DNA of 64,000 nt. Source: Wuchereria bancrofti (taxonomy: Eukaryota > Nematoda > Chromadorea > Rhabditida > Onchocercidae). The translations under genes were made by a program, and so were the position numbers. Positions within the stretch are counted from its first letter, which is position 1. The number at the start of each line of letters is the position of its first letter. Positions 1-12,205 of the stretch are shown here, one piece after another. Below the pieces are notes generated by a model that saw only the letters and a program-made list of their open reading frames with translations, ran no database searches and was not told the origin of the DNA. The stretch is from contig SSBO01000007.1 of assembly GCA_005281725.1 (NCBI GenBank), positions 3,230,402 to 3,294,401 on the forward strand, read 5' to 3'.

Positions 1-234
1 TAGCCACATCATCTGTCGCAATAAAACATCAATCGGAAATAAGAAAGGAGGTGATTATTTGATTTGATAATTTTTAGAATTAACTTTTTTTGAGATAAAA
101 ATATCAGCGTTAGAGTAGAAAATATAAACTGAATCACACTCCTTTCATTCTTCAAATACTCCTATGAGATTATATTAATATTAATGTTCAAGACTTGATG
201 AAAATGAAAAACTTGCCAAAATGTTTATTTTAAG

Positions 235-3200
235 TTACCTTCAACAACAACAAATAAGTTCAATACGGCCAACAGCCGAGAAGAACAAGGCAATGAACAT
301 GAGCATGGGCATGATGATGAAAGTCTGTTTGTTGGAGATAAAACATTATTCAGTCGAGATGGCATCATGAAACCAAATTTCAGTGACACTCATTCAGTTA
401 CTGGATCCATCACTGCAGCTGAAGTAAGCTGATCCCAGAATCGCTTTCTTTTTTAGTTAGCTGTGAAGTCATTAAATAAGTGAATAAAACATTAATAAAT
501 ATATTTAAATCATAAACATTTAACAAGTGGACAGACTGGACAAGGTGAATTAAAGGCTGAGATCATAAACTTTTTTCAAATGTCTATAACATTCCACTGG
601 GTTAGATATATTGATGTTGGCCAATAATCCTGAATAAGTGGACATTACATGAACAAACGGTAGAAAGAATCAATAACCTGAAAGTGAAAATTATTGTTGT
701 GTCTAATCATCTTACTAACATTCTTTCTCATTCAAAATTTACTCCTTCTTACTTTGTGATATTTCTGGTTAATAACACTCTGAGATATTTAAATTAAATG
801 ATACGCTTTTGAATGCTTCTTTTTTAATTCCTTTTTTTGGCCGAATGAGGGGAACTTTGGGAACATTTTTGCTCACACCTCCTAATTAAATCGGTCGTCA
901 CTGGTTGTCATATATTTGCAAAAATACCATTTTTTTTTTTGCAAAAATATGCACATACAAATTTTTTTTTTTTGAACTTTTGGGTTTTTGGAAGTCTACT
1001 GGTTAATCATAATTATTTTTGCGGTTTTGGTTTCTAAATTATCGAAAAATAAATTTTTTTAAAGAATTTGTAACCCAGGAGAGAACTGAAAAGTTTGCAA
1101 ACCTTAAAACAAGCCATCTGTAATTTAGGTAAGTGAAACTTCAAGGAATGGATATTCCACATTTCAATATATATAATGTTTAATGTAAAGAACAAAAATA
1201 TATTCATAATTTTCAGATGTCAGAGGAGAACTTCGGTGTGCCTGGGTTTTCACTTGTGGAAGGATTAGGGCCAGAAGCTACGGAAGAAATTCATGAAGCG
1301 GTAATATTATTTGTTTGTGACTTGATTAACGATCAGTAAGAAGTTTATAACATATAAAACTCCAATTACTGATTAAAAGTTCAACTAACTTCAAATGTTC
1401 GTAGATATTGAGATTTACAGTATCGCTTATTTGAACTGTAATTGAAAGTTTTTGAAAGTAGTTTGCAAGGTTAATAAGTAAAGTTGTTCTGGAATAGTCT
1501 TTCACAAATCTAAATTATTGATTATAAGTTTTTATTTTGGGACTTAATTCATCTTTGAAAATGGAAACTTAATTCATCTAAATGTTCTTCGTTTTTTTCA
1601 TTCATTTAGGTTTTGGGTATTGTGCACCAGGTAATAATTCAGATGCAAGTTTAATGAGTGCAGAAGTTTCGGATAAAGGCGATGAAAATTGTCGCATAAA
1701 CAAAATACAAACTGATTATTTGCTACATTTCAGGTAACCCTCCATCCATCAACTGTACAGTCACCTAACGTTGAATCTAAGGTGTGCACTTTTCATCACT
1801 TCTTATTAGTTATTGGAAGTGTCAATTAGAAAATCAGATTTTTACGGTCAATTACAAAATTCATTTCTTAAATCACCAACTGTCCTTTATCTTTGTATTT
1901 GTTTGTTTCTGTCTAAGTTTGAAAATGAATTCGATGAAAAAAAATTTTAATTTTTTCTTTTCTATGGAATTGAAAGAAAAATAATGAATGAATGAGGATT
2001 TAGAGAGAGGAGAATCAATTAACAATAAGCAATTATATAGAAATACGGTAGAAAATCTAGCTTTGTAAAGTATCTGTTCATAGACAAGTCAAAAAAGTTT
2101 TTGGTTAAATCAGTGAAATGAAGAAATGAATGAATTGTTGCAGGTACAAACAGATATATCAGTTGATTTAACTGAAAACTCTCATCAACTCAATGGACAT
2201 AATAACGGTGAGTCTTTTCAAATTGCTACAAATTGTTTAAATTCTCTGTCCACTTGGAGTATCAATCAGAATCTTTTAAAACAGAGGCAATACACCAAAA
2301 TTCCGTTCTGATCTGCTTTGTTTGTTAATATATGTGGAAACTAAATATTATCATCCTAATTGTTTCAATATCTATTTTTAATATAAAAGACTTATGATAA
2401 ATGTTGAAACGACTAGAATTTTTCCCCCTAGATTCCTCGAAATGATCATTCTGTTGCACAAAGGATCAGGGCGGTCAATTCAGGTATGGCAACTTACTCT
2501 CTGAGTTCTTCCCTATAACAAACAAGATTACTTTTCGCACCGCTTATTCAAACTATTCTTTATCACGATGCTTCAAAGAGTCACGGCAAACCTCGATAAA
2601 CAGAACGATATTCGATATCGTACAGATCATATGACGGAGTCTACTAAATGTCAGACGACTGAAGGCATAAAGGCACATACCAAAACTCTACATCGCCTTT
2701 GTGGAAGCCTTCTTGCACTCTAACTTCCTTCTATGAAGAAACTGCAGAACTTTTTGGACTGGAAAAGACAGTTCTGCACTAACCGTCATCACAGTTCGAT
2801 TATTATGCTTCTCATAAAAGCATAGGTCCATCTAGGCTTACATCAGTCCAACAATTTATCTATCTAGGAAGTATTATTTTCTCGTAGGCCAAGATTAACA
2901 GACTAGCAGGGCATTCAAAGCATTAAGGGAATTCTATAAAAAGATATGAACAATAAGTACGTAAAGAAAATACGAGAACTACCTGCTCTTTCGTACGAAT
3001 TTGAATCATGAGTCATCTGCGATCATCAGCGTTGCTTCTGCACTATCTTAAACATTCAGTTTGCTGACCCTGTGCTCAATATTGTCTTCGGACAAGCGGG
3101 AGGGAAATACTGGGCAATTCACCTCTTCAGGATGGCTCTGTGGTGAACTCGCCACTGGTTATCACAGAACAGTGCCCCAAATAAGAGGTACAAGAATTCG

Positions 3201-6200
3201 TTGAAGCAATCTGTTAGCATCAGTGGTCCACTCTGGCTTCAAATCGGGAGACATGGAGATATACCATCCTTAGCCCTTTACTTCCTTGAGAACGCATGTA
3301 GGACCTGAACCTTGGAACAAATAAACACATTGATTTTAAGGACCTTGCGAACATCACCCAATGTGACCTTGCAGCAGTGCATGCCTGTCCTATTGCATTG
3401 GTCTTTTCAGCCAGCAAAGGGTTTGCAAGTGTGATTATCCCTTCACAAATCTTCATTCACGAAGCGAAGCCAAGAGAAGATTGAGCTAGACGCATTTTTA
3501 TCCTAGTCTAATTGTTTCAAGATTTATTTTTAATATATTGAAAGGAGTTTAAAACTTTCAATCTTAAACTCCTTTATTGTTATACTTCCACACTTCTTGC
3601 AATTTGAAATATTGAAATAATAGACTAACAGACAGATAGAGGTGGTTTAAATTATGATGCTAATCGTAAAAAGCAGAAAGAATTCTACAGGTGAACGTAC
3701 TTCTGCTGAGACAGCAAGGAATTTATTTGAAGATAGCCGGGAGTTAAAGGATATCTCGGTGATTGATGATTCTTTTTATCACACAGGTTCCCTTTTTTTC
3801 ACTTTTTTCTTAGTTTTTCATGTTAAATTTTTGTGAAATTTATAGAAAAATGAAAAGTGTGTTAAATAGCAGAATTTCGCATAGTTTTTATCTTTAGCCA
3901 TCTTCTGAAACAAATGGTTGATATTTTTTAGATATCGAAGAAGCAGCTACTACAATCAAGTCTGGCAGTGATGAACGAAAATCAGGACCAAAACCAGTGT
4001 CAGAACCTGAGCCTGAGCCTGTATCATTCCCAGAAAGAGAAATATTAGAAACATCGGAAAGAAACCTTGAGCAACTAACTGATTTTGAACCAAAAGCTGA
4101 ACCGGAATTCAATGCTTTACCTGGAGGTAATTGAAGAAAAATTCACTCAATTCACAACTTCAAATTATGAATTGAATGTTGAATACTTAAGCATGTGAAG
4201 TATAAATTCATTATTTTAAATTTCTAGTTTTTAAGGTTCCAAAGGAGGTGAAAGTGATTTAAATGGTATATTGCACACTCATCATACGTATGTCACTGAT
4301 TCTCACAATGGTAGGTTTCAGTTTTTTTCAATTATTTGTTCCACTTTTGTTTTCTATTTATCTTCTCGCTTATTTACTTCCTTTTCGAACCAGTTAAGTC
4401 TAATAGATTATCGATTGCATCCATCGCTTAACAGATGTAGAATATTATTTGTTAAGAAATGAAATTGATGCTAAGGGTTATAACATATTTTAGTATGCTT
4501 TGTTATTGGTCTTAGATTCTGGAAACGTTTTCAATTGAATACCGATAAGACACTCAATAGAAGAGTCTGTGAAAAAGAGCATTTCCTACTAATTAATATT
4601 ATCATAAGCGCTTGCGGAAAGGATGCTATATAATTGAAGTTTTAACTAAAATTATTAGATATCTGAAATATGATTTCCTTCCACTATACAAATGCATCAT
4701 TTTAGAACTGATTTAGAGAATATCGAATAGAATTTTTAAGGTATATAATTTGAAGGAGAAGTTACTAAAGATAAGATGTTTTTTTTTTTTTATCAGAAAG
4801 GAAGTTTTCTTACCACTGAAAAATTAAAAATTACTTTTATTTTCTTATCTTACTTTATCTTCTTATAATCACATCTTTTCCAATCGTTTTTTCATTGAAA
4901 AATTTTCTTCATTTTCAGCTGAAGAAGAAGGAACATACAAGACATCGTTTTCATTTCGTATCACTAGTATCGATTATATTCCAGAATTCGGTGACCCAAA
5001 TAGCGGGAAATACAAAAAGCTGCAAGACCAACTTCTACCAGACGTAAATTTATGATATATTACATCTCCAAGTTGACATAGAAACTATCATGGGAAGATG
5101 AAGGCGTCATTAACCTACTCCTTTTTAATTTAACATTTTCTTGTAATGTTGAGTTCTAAATGTCTTCATGTAATATTGAATTCTTAATGTATGGCGAATT
5201 GTGAATAGTCAAATGATTATCGAGAATGTTTAAAATAAAGTTTTCATTTGATGGGAGGAGACCAGTTATAAGTGAAATGCTGACAAGTTCAATTCAAATC
5301 CTATCAATGAATTCAGTATGGCATTTATACCTGTACACTGGCGGTATGAGTGGATAGCAGTAGTCTCGAAGTGTCAGCAGTCTTCAAATATGTTTTCAGA
5401 ATTTCAGGAAAGTTTTGAGTACTTACTATCCCTTTACAGTTAGAAGAAATATTTGGATCAATATTTGGACGTATATATGGTGGAATACATTTGGTGAGCT
5501 TCTTGAAAGGCAGTGTGGTAGTGGACGGTATTGTATTCACATCAACAAAACCTAGCGACATGGAACAATTGGCTACTGAATTCGAACAGCAAATTACTGC
5601 CAAAAATTTGCAAATTGGTGGTAATGATGTGGACCCGCGGTCGATTATACTTGATGGTGCTTTTTTTATTTTCTAAAAGAAGTTTCAGGATTTCAAGAAA
5701 TGAAATCTAAAAATCGAGAGCTTTTGTTTCCAGTAACCTAGTGAGTGTATAGCGAAACTTAATTCAGCAAATAGAAATACTCGAGTGAGTGAACTATATT
5801 AGAACAATTGACTACTAACAATCATTAACAATTATGACCTTTATTACAAATAGCTAAAGACAGAATATTTTTAGGATTTGTATCAAAGAACTACATTGAG
5901 AGAATACATGAAGGTTACACATCAGACAATGCATCGTCATATATTGTTGGCGGTGGTATAGCTATCGGTATATTAGCTGTACTATTGGTAGCATTTACTG
6001 TCATCGCTGTAAGTTTCTTTTTTCCTTGAAACTTTGAAATGATTATTTTCTTGGTAGTTTTAACTTGTTAATTTTAAGTTACTAGATCATTTTCGGTTCT
6101 CTTTTCTTCAAATTTTTCTTTTCTTCACGAAAAAATTGTAATTCGTCCTGACATAATTAATTCTTTCGCATTGTTAATTGCTTTAATAAAGCTTTTGCTA

Positions 6201-7375
6201 CTTATCTTCAGTTACCATGAATATACGGAACTAGAAGAATAATGCTTTCTTCTTTCTTCTCTCTTCTTTGATCCTTTTAATCTGTTATCCATAAAACTTT
6301 TCAAAATTTTCTCTAAATCACAGATACCCTATTCTAGTTTTTTCAAATAATTCTTCCTAGTAAGAAATCTTTCCTCATATGAATATACTTATGTTACAGT
6401 GAAAAACTAGCTAAATTTAATATTCATTTTAGTAATTAAATTACTAATTAATGAACAAATGCTCAGTGTTTTAAGAAATAGTTATTAAGTTTTAAATATT
6501 TGTGAAAATGTTGTAAGTAAAAAGAGGTACTCATTACTAATGAATACACTTTTTGCGTTCTTATTGTTTTTGTTTCATATTGCTGCATGACATTTTCGTC
6601 AGTTTTCTGTTTCTATTTTAACTAAAATTGTCACTTAAAGAGTTCGAACTTAGCATTACATTGCTGAGATTTAATCAAAGAATTTATCTTGAAATTGGTG
6701 GAACGATCGTTACAGACGAATAATAGGCGAACGAATGGTACATTGAAATTGAAAGAAGAAAATATAGCAATGGCTGATGGCAATAAGTCAATGTGGCAGA
6801 ATGGTACTTCGCCAGTGAATTTGTGAGTTTTAACAGAATTTTGTGTCCTCAGATGAGTTTGTATTGGTCTGGGAAGGATCACTAGTAAATATGAGCGATG
6901 GCTAGACCGCTTATTGAGGTCGGAAGAATCGTATATTGTTGCCCAAATGTATGGGCAGGTATTATTCAACGCAACTTTTTCTACAGTTCACATACATCCT
7001 CCCACAAATTACGACTTAAAGATTTCATTGCTTTTTTGGATTGCTGACGACTGGATAGTATTGAAGCATGTGAATTGGCCTATAATTGCCAAGAAATTCA
7101 TCCACAGTCTAATGGGTCGATGTGTTACGTGAGAATGCGTGAAAAAAATCAGTCTCTGCCCTGGCAATAAACGGTAGCTACCAAAGCTAACGATAAAAAA
7201 CTGGTTAACATATTTGCTGGGTAAACTTGCACTTTTCAGGATGGGTTATGGGAATAGTCGTATGATACAAGGAGGAACGACAAACAATATAGAACCGCCG
7301 ATGGTAATGGTCGGTTCACAAATGACTGCCGTAAACAATCATGCAGTTACTCGTGCTATTCAGTCTCATCCCTAG
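235..7375 (+). CDS. SEA-domain single-pass membrane protein (5' partial)
   Basis: Thirteen exons join in frame: 235-423, 1217-1300, 1610-1630, 1734-1781, 2144-2207, 3691-3786, 3932-4126, 4236-4310, 4919-5043, 5440-5656, 5875-6008, 6716-6822 and 7240-7375 (TAG). They give about 496 residues. The first 257 residues are a hydrophilic ectodomain rich in Ser, Thr, Glu and Pro, with a Pro-Glu run from exon 3932. A SEA domain follows (about 260-372) with the motif GSVVV at 323-327, where SEA domains cleave themselves between Gly and Ser. One transmembrane helix lies at about 394-416, then a tail of about 80 residues rich in Asn, Gly and Met. The exon at 235 opens in phase 0 and does not begin with Met, so the true start is upstream. 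A candidate earlier exon is 4-50, behind TAG at 1-3 and before a GTGATT donor; this is weak. SEA proteins are usually heavily glycosylated surface or mucin-like molecules. The donor at 5657 (GTGCTT) is unusual, but the junction restores the frame. Confidence 0.82.
2432..2483 (+). other. Candidate alternative exon of the SEA-domain gene
   Basis: This 52-bp stretch has a good acceptor (CCCCCTAG) and the donor GTATGG. It is open when entered in phase 0 and leaves in phase 1, exactly like the exon at 2144-2207. Entered from 2144-2207 in phase 1 it meets a TGA almost at once. It could therefore replace that exon but not follow it. Whether it is used is unknown. Confidence 0.3.
2500..3475 (+). mobile_element. 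Decayed LINE-type retrotransposon fragment (reverse transcriptase C-terminal end)
   Basis: This intronic stretch is less AT-rich than its surroundings and has broken reading frames that resemble the C-terminal part of non-LTR reverse transcriptases. Visible traces are a YLGSI segment near 2860-2880, a stretch near 3185-3215 reading like the conserved KKRYKNSLK region, and a QWSTLASNR block near 3218-3245, all typical of the end of LINE ORF2. Stops and frameshifts interrupt every frame. No 5' end, poly-A tail or target-site duplication was found. It lies on the sense strand inside the SEA-gene intron at 2208-3690. The clade (RTE- or CR1-like) was not determined. Confidence 0.6.
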
Positions 7376-10300
7376 GCAATTATTGGCACTTTTTTACATA
7401 TGTTTGTATCATTTCTCAATCATTTTCCAATTAGAAATTTTCTTCTTTTTTTAATTGGAAAAATTCGAAAATTTTTCTAATTTCTGAATTACTTTTGGTC
7501 ATTTTTAACTTTGCGCTTATCGTCATTTGATTTTCGTTTGTTATTAATTCCTTTTACTGCATGCTCTCACGAATAGAACAAAATGAAGGTCTTGCTGAGT
7601 GAACTTCCCTCAAAACCCCTTAAATTTTGATATTTTAAAAGCAATGATTTAGTTTAAATCCAGAAGCCGATTCAGCTTTAATTCATTTCGCTGATAGAAG
7701 TGTTGATCTCTCTGTTAGACATCAAGGAACCAAATTTATTTTATACATTGTTACCATAGATTTGTTTTTTACTGTCCTTCAAATTAAATCAAGTTTTTCC
7801 TGGGTGAGAGAGGAGTTTTGATTTATATTCAGACTTGTTCCGGACTTTTGTACTTTTCAGGTGACGGGAAATTCAATTATGCTTACTTTCCATGTTTTTG
7901 ATGGTTGATTTTGATCTCCTAATCAATTAGGTTCAAAATCAAACATTTAAAATCTGGAAGGAAAACGAATTAAATCCCTTTGAAGGAATCAGTAATAATT
8001 ATACAGATCTCCCGGAATTTCTTCATGTGCATAATCCCATTCAATGATATTTGAAATAGTTCGTCAGTTGCAAACAACTTCACACTACTAGCTAATTTCA
8101 TATGCTTACACATTCTATATTACAATTTCCTCACTTCTGGCCCTTTTTTCACCATAAATTTTCAAATTCTGCTGCTTCCCAATACTTGATAACTGAAAGC
8201 CTATTGCTTCCAATATCACAATTAGTTACCCTTCACTTCCTTTTTTTCTTCTACTGCTACAAAGCATTGCTTCAGTATTAGAGAAAAATAAATTTTGGCG
8301 AGTGAGTGCCTGATTTTACCTTTGAAAATAAGGACTGATTTTCTCCACTATTGATTATTTGCACACACAACCCTTGAATTTATATGATTCTCAGGAATAG
8401 ACTTGGATAGTGTTATAATCTCAACTGATGCTATTTACAGTAAATTGAGATTGTTGATAAATAATTGTTAGCAAATGCGCGGAAGTAATGAAAATTTTTT
8501 TAAACAATTTTTATTAATGAAAAGTTTGGTTGATTTTAGGAGCGAAAGAAATTGCGGGGAAAATACAGAAACACTTGTGGTGCATAGTAGCAGCGGGAAT
8601 TCGTAATTCAGAAATATGTGGGATTGTCGACCTTTATGTCAAGAAGTACTTAGAAACTCATAACTATTCTGTCCTTCATTCCATAAAATCAGAGTTCCTT
8701 CAAAATAAACAAAAATTAGTCAAATACCTGATTGTAATCGAAAAGTTGTTTGTGAAAGAAAAAATTGCAATTGACTTTTAACTTACTACATTATGTGGTG
8801 AATCATGCATGACACGGTCATGGCTTCGAAATAAAATTTATGTGGGATGGAGTTTTTATGAATCTCGAGATATTTCCGAAATTCCTTTACTTTGTATGAC
8901 GAGTAGCCAACATTCTTCTCAAATCACTTTTTTTGTACAATTAGGCTTTTTCACACAAGAGTTTGTGCATTTGTCTCTTCCATTTCATTACATTGTAGTG
9001 ATAATTCATAGATGAGTGAACAATCAATCATCTATGAAAGTGCTGGACATTTTCCTGCACTGACTAAATCAGTTTTTTTTATCTGGCAAACTTTTTTCTA
9101 CAAAAATTCTGCCTTCACATTAATCTACATTTCTCGTCATACTACCCAGTGTTTACTTGTTGTATGAATTATGTATTCATTATAAAAAACTTGACTCAAG
9201 AAATTTTAGATTACAACCATTATCGTTAAGGAAAGTCTAAAAAAGTGAAGAAAGACAATTAATAGTCGGTAGCTTCAAGCGGAAGTGAAAATTTAGTGCA
9301 AGTGTCATTTCACTGATTTCAGGAACTATGTCCCTAGTTCCTTAAGCATCTGGTTAGATATCACTCTTCAATTTTAATGTGAATGTAAATCATATGTTGA
9401 CTTGAACATCAGAATAAGATCGGAATACAATTTTGACAAAATCTACCGAGGCTTCATCCTAAACAAATCCTAAACACTGAGAAATGTTTGTCGTTGAAAT
9501 AAGGATTGCTTTAAACGATTTTAAAATTAAATATGTCACGGATTGTCGCATACAATTATAAGATCCATATGGCTATTCAGAATCTATGCAGATTTTGTCT
9601 GTAGCGTTTCAAAGATACATAAAATAATATTAAGCAATTTGGGAAAACTTTATAAATCACATTTCACATATAAACCACAGATTGGAAAAGTGTCAAGCCA
9701 GTCAACGTTTGACGAATTATTGAATTTTGAAATGAATTAAGAATAAATCAAAATAGACTCAGGAATCGGCTGGAATAGTCTAGGAAGCACTTACCGAAAG
9801 AACTACTGGGACCCACTCATTCTCCCTTTAAATTCACCAAAATTTTGTATAATGATTACGTTTCGTCCACTCCCCAAGTTTATGCAATGCCATGCTCAAT
9901 CCTTCTGTTATCGATATTACGCTGAATAGATTTTATTAAAAAGAAACCATTCTTTACTGTGATACAGACAGAGGGAAACCTGACCGGATAATCATTATGT
10001 ACACGAACAGTTGTAACAATGTGCTGAACGACTGCAACCACAGGAAATTTGTTTTAATAATTTTAAATGACTCACTCTCATACCACGCCTTTAATCCAGA
10101 TTAACTCGACGAAACTGTTAAATCCGTCATTTGTACCAATATTGCTAAGTGCCTGGAGGATCGTATAGTCCTCACTCCTGTACGATTCGCCGATGAATCA
10201 GAACAAGGACCGTTACTTCAAATTATTTCCGAGCAAAAAACAAAAAATGAAATTTTATAAAAAACATGTAATTATCATAAATGGAATGTATAGACAGCAA

Positions 10301-11080
10301 AATAACCGGTAATCGCTATTAATTTCGAATACAATATGACAAAATAACAGTAGTACTACTAACAATGGGTAAAGAATACTTTGCATGTTAAAAATATTTA
10401 TGATTTCAAAAAACAACTATCAACTCTCAACACGGCTCCTGAAAAGTTCAACCAATCCTTTTACGGATTCTTTTAAAATCCATCATAAATATTCCCGTTT
10501 TAATAGCAATAAATATACAAATGCGATATATTACAAGCTGCAGTTGACGATGATGATATTCGAGTACAGCTTCAACTTACAAATGCCACCAAACAGTTAC
10601 CATTTTTAAATTACTACAACAGTGAATAACAAAAGACTCGAAATGTCGTCAAAGTCTTCCAGCACAAGAAGAGGGAAAAGTACGGAACGGTAATTTCAAA
10701 ATAATACACATTTTGAAAGATGGGAAGATTTATATTATAAACTAGAAAAGCACTATACAAAATGTATTTTCATTACGAGAACTTCACAGTGACTGAAATT
10801 GCAATAAACTGTTTATCAGATTAAGAAAATATGAACATTTAATGGCGTTTATTGTAAAAGCCATAGTGTATTTGAAGGAGGAAGTAAATTAATCACTTTT
10901 CAGAATAACAAATACTGTACATCAAAAGCAGAGCAGCACTTGGATAGTTATAAAATAGACTTAATTATAAAAATAGTTATAAATTATTGGACTATTAATT
11001 TACTTAAACTATGAAAACAAACAAAAAACTATATACAAAACACGGAAGCCAATGACTATCCCAAAAGGAACAACCACTTT
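7376..11080. other. Intergenic region between convergent genes
   Basis: This 3.7-kb AT-rich stretch lies between the 3' ends of the SEA gene (+) and the phosphatidylinositol synthase gene (-). It holds their 3' UTRs and no gene I can support. The longest open stretch (8530-8781) has no recognisable domain. Confidence 0.5.
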
Positions 11081-12205
11081 TCACTTGCTTTGCTTAATTA
11101 ATTCCTGATCTTTGGCTACTAATGTTTGTGCGGCAATGATAAGGTGAAGTAAGCTAATCATCGATTTTAGCAACGCAAATGGGAAAAAAAGTGCCGTTAG
11201 GAATGGAATAAGATGAAAACCATGGACACCTGGACCAGACCAGAAATGACTGATATATATCAAACTATAGAACGTCTCGTTCCCCAAACACATCACAAAT
11301 AGGAACAATCGAGATGTATAGTAGAGATGCAAAACTGTATTTGAAGATTGCTGGAAATAAAAACTAATTTTGATTTCAATATTATATTCCAATATCCAAT
11401 ATTATATAGAAAATCCTTCAAACATGTCTCTATCCCTTTTTCTCACCTAAGATGATACAAGAATCATCCTTTCATATTAAGTCGTGCTCTCGAAAAAACG
11501 AGCTCATTAGCGGAATGGCTTGATGAATGAATGATATTTTAAATCAAGCACAACGTATCTTCCAACACATGATTTAAATCCAACATATGCTAGCTCTGAA
11601 ATCGTATTTGCTGCTGAAAACATACTTTGTGGGTCATTTTACCCGTCACATCGCTAGCATGAAAATGAAGCCAATGCGAAGCAATATCAACCACGGCTGA
11701 CATTTGGAAATAAAACAGGTAATCAGGATAGAAACATCCGCAACATATTACCAATGCCATGAGGGCACAACGGTCTGTTAACATGTCCAGCATAGCGCCA
11801 AAACGTGATGCTAAAGTGGAATAACAAGTGAAATAATTCTTAAATAAACTAAAAAACTAGTCTAGACATTTTCTTAATAAAGTACATTTCCAGCAAAACC
11901 CGCCCAGGCTTGGAAGAACTACATTTCGAATTATGCATAATCTAAATCTTCAATTTTAATACTCTCAAGGGGTTTCAGTTTATTAGGAAACCTGACTTAT
12001 TTACAAAAAGATTTAACAAACACTGATTATACAGCCGCGCCACATATCCATCAACAGCATCCGAAGCAGCGCTTAGAATGTAACAAATAGCCGCACGCCA
12101 TGGTGCATAAGTCATAGCTTCACATGATACCAAAGCTAGGACAATGCGTAGATAGCCAATCAGATTTGGATAAAAAAGCCAGACGTTCGTTCCTGCCATT
12201 GTCAA
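11081..12205 (-). CDS. CDP-diacylglycerol-inositol 3-phosphatidyltransferase (phosphatidylinositol synthase)
   Basis: This enzyme makes phosphatidylinositol from CDP-diacylglycerol and myo-inositol in the ER membrane. Three minus-strand exons, 12205-12022, 11810-11626 and 11350-11081 (TGA), give 212 residues; the human enzyme has 213. The CDP-alcohol phosphotransferase signature is complete: D49, D52-G53, A56-R57, G66, D70 and D74, with the family's exact spacing. Other family blocks are YPNLIGYLRI near the start, FGAMLDMLTDRC, SHWLHFHAS, and LYYTSR at the start of exon 3. Several hydrophobic helices fit a polytopic membrane protein. The first donor is GTTTGT; the alternative GTGTTT four bases downstream or nearby breaks the frame. 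Met1 is at 12205, and a second Met at position 3 is possible. It is divergent from the KH gene at 14507. Orthology to nematode pisy-1 is likely, but I leave the symbol blank. Confidence 0.93.

Noticed and set aside
8530..8781. 83-codon frame downstream of the SEA gene
   Set aside because: No ATG in a good context, no recognisable domain and no clear neighbouring exon; left as intergenic.
9440..10260. Possible second decayed retroelement between the SEA gene and the phosphatidylinositol synthase gene
   Set aside because: No reverse-transcriptase, integrase or endonuclease motif could be read in any frame.
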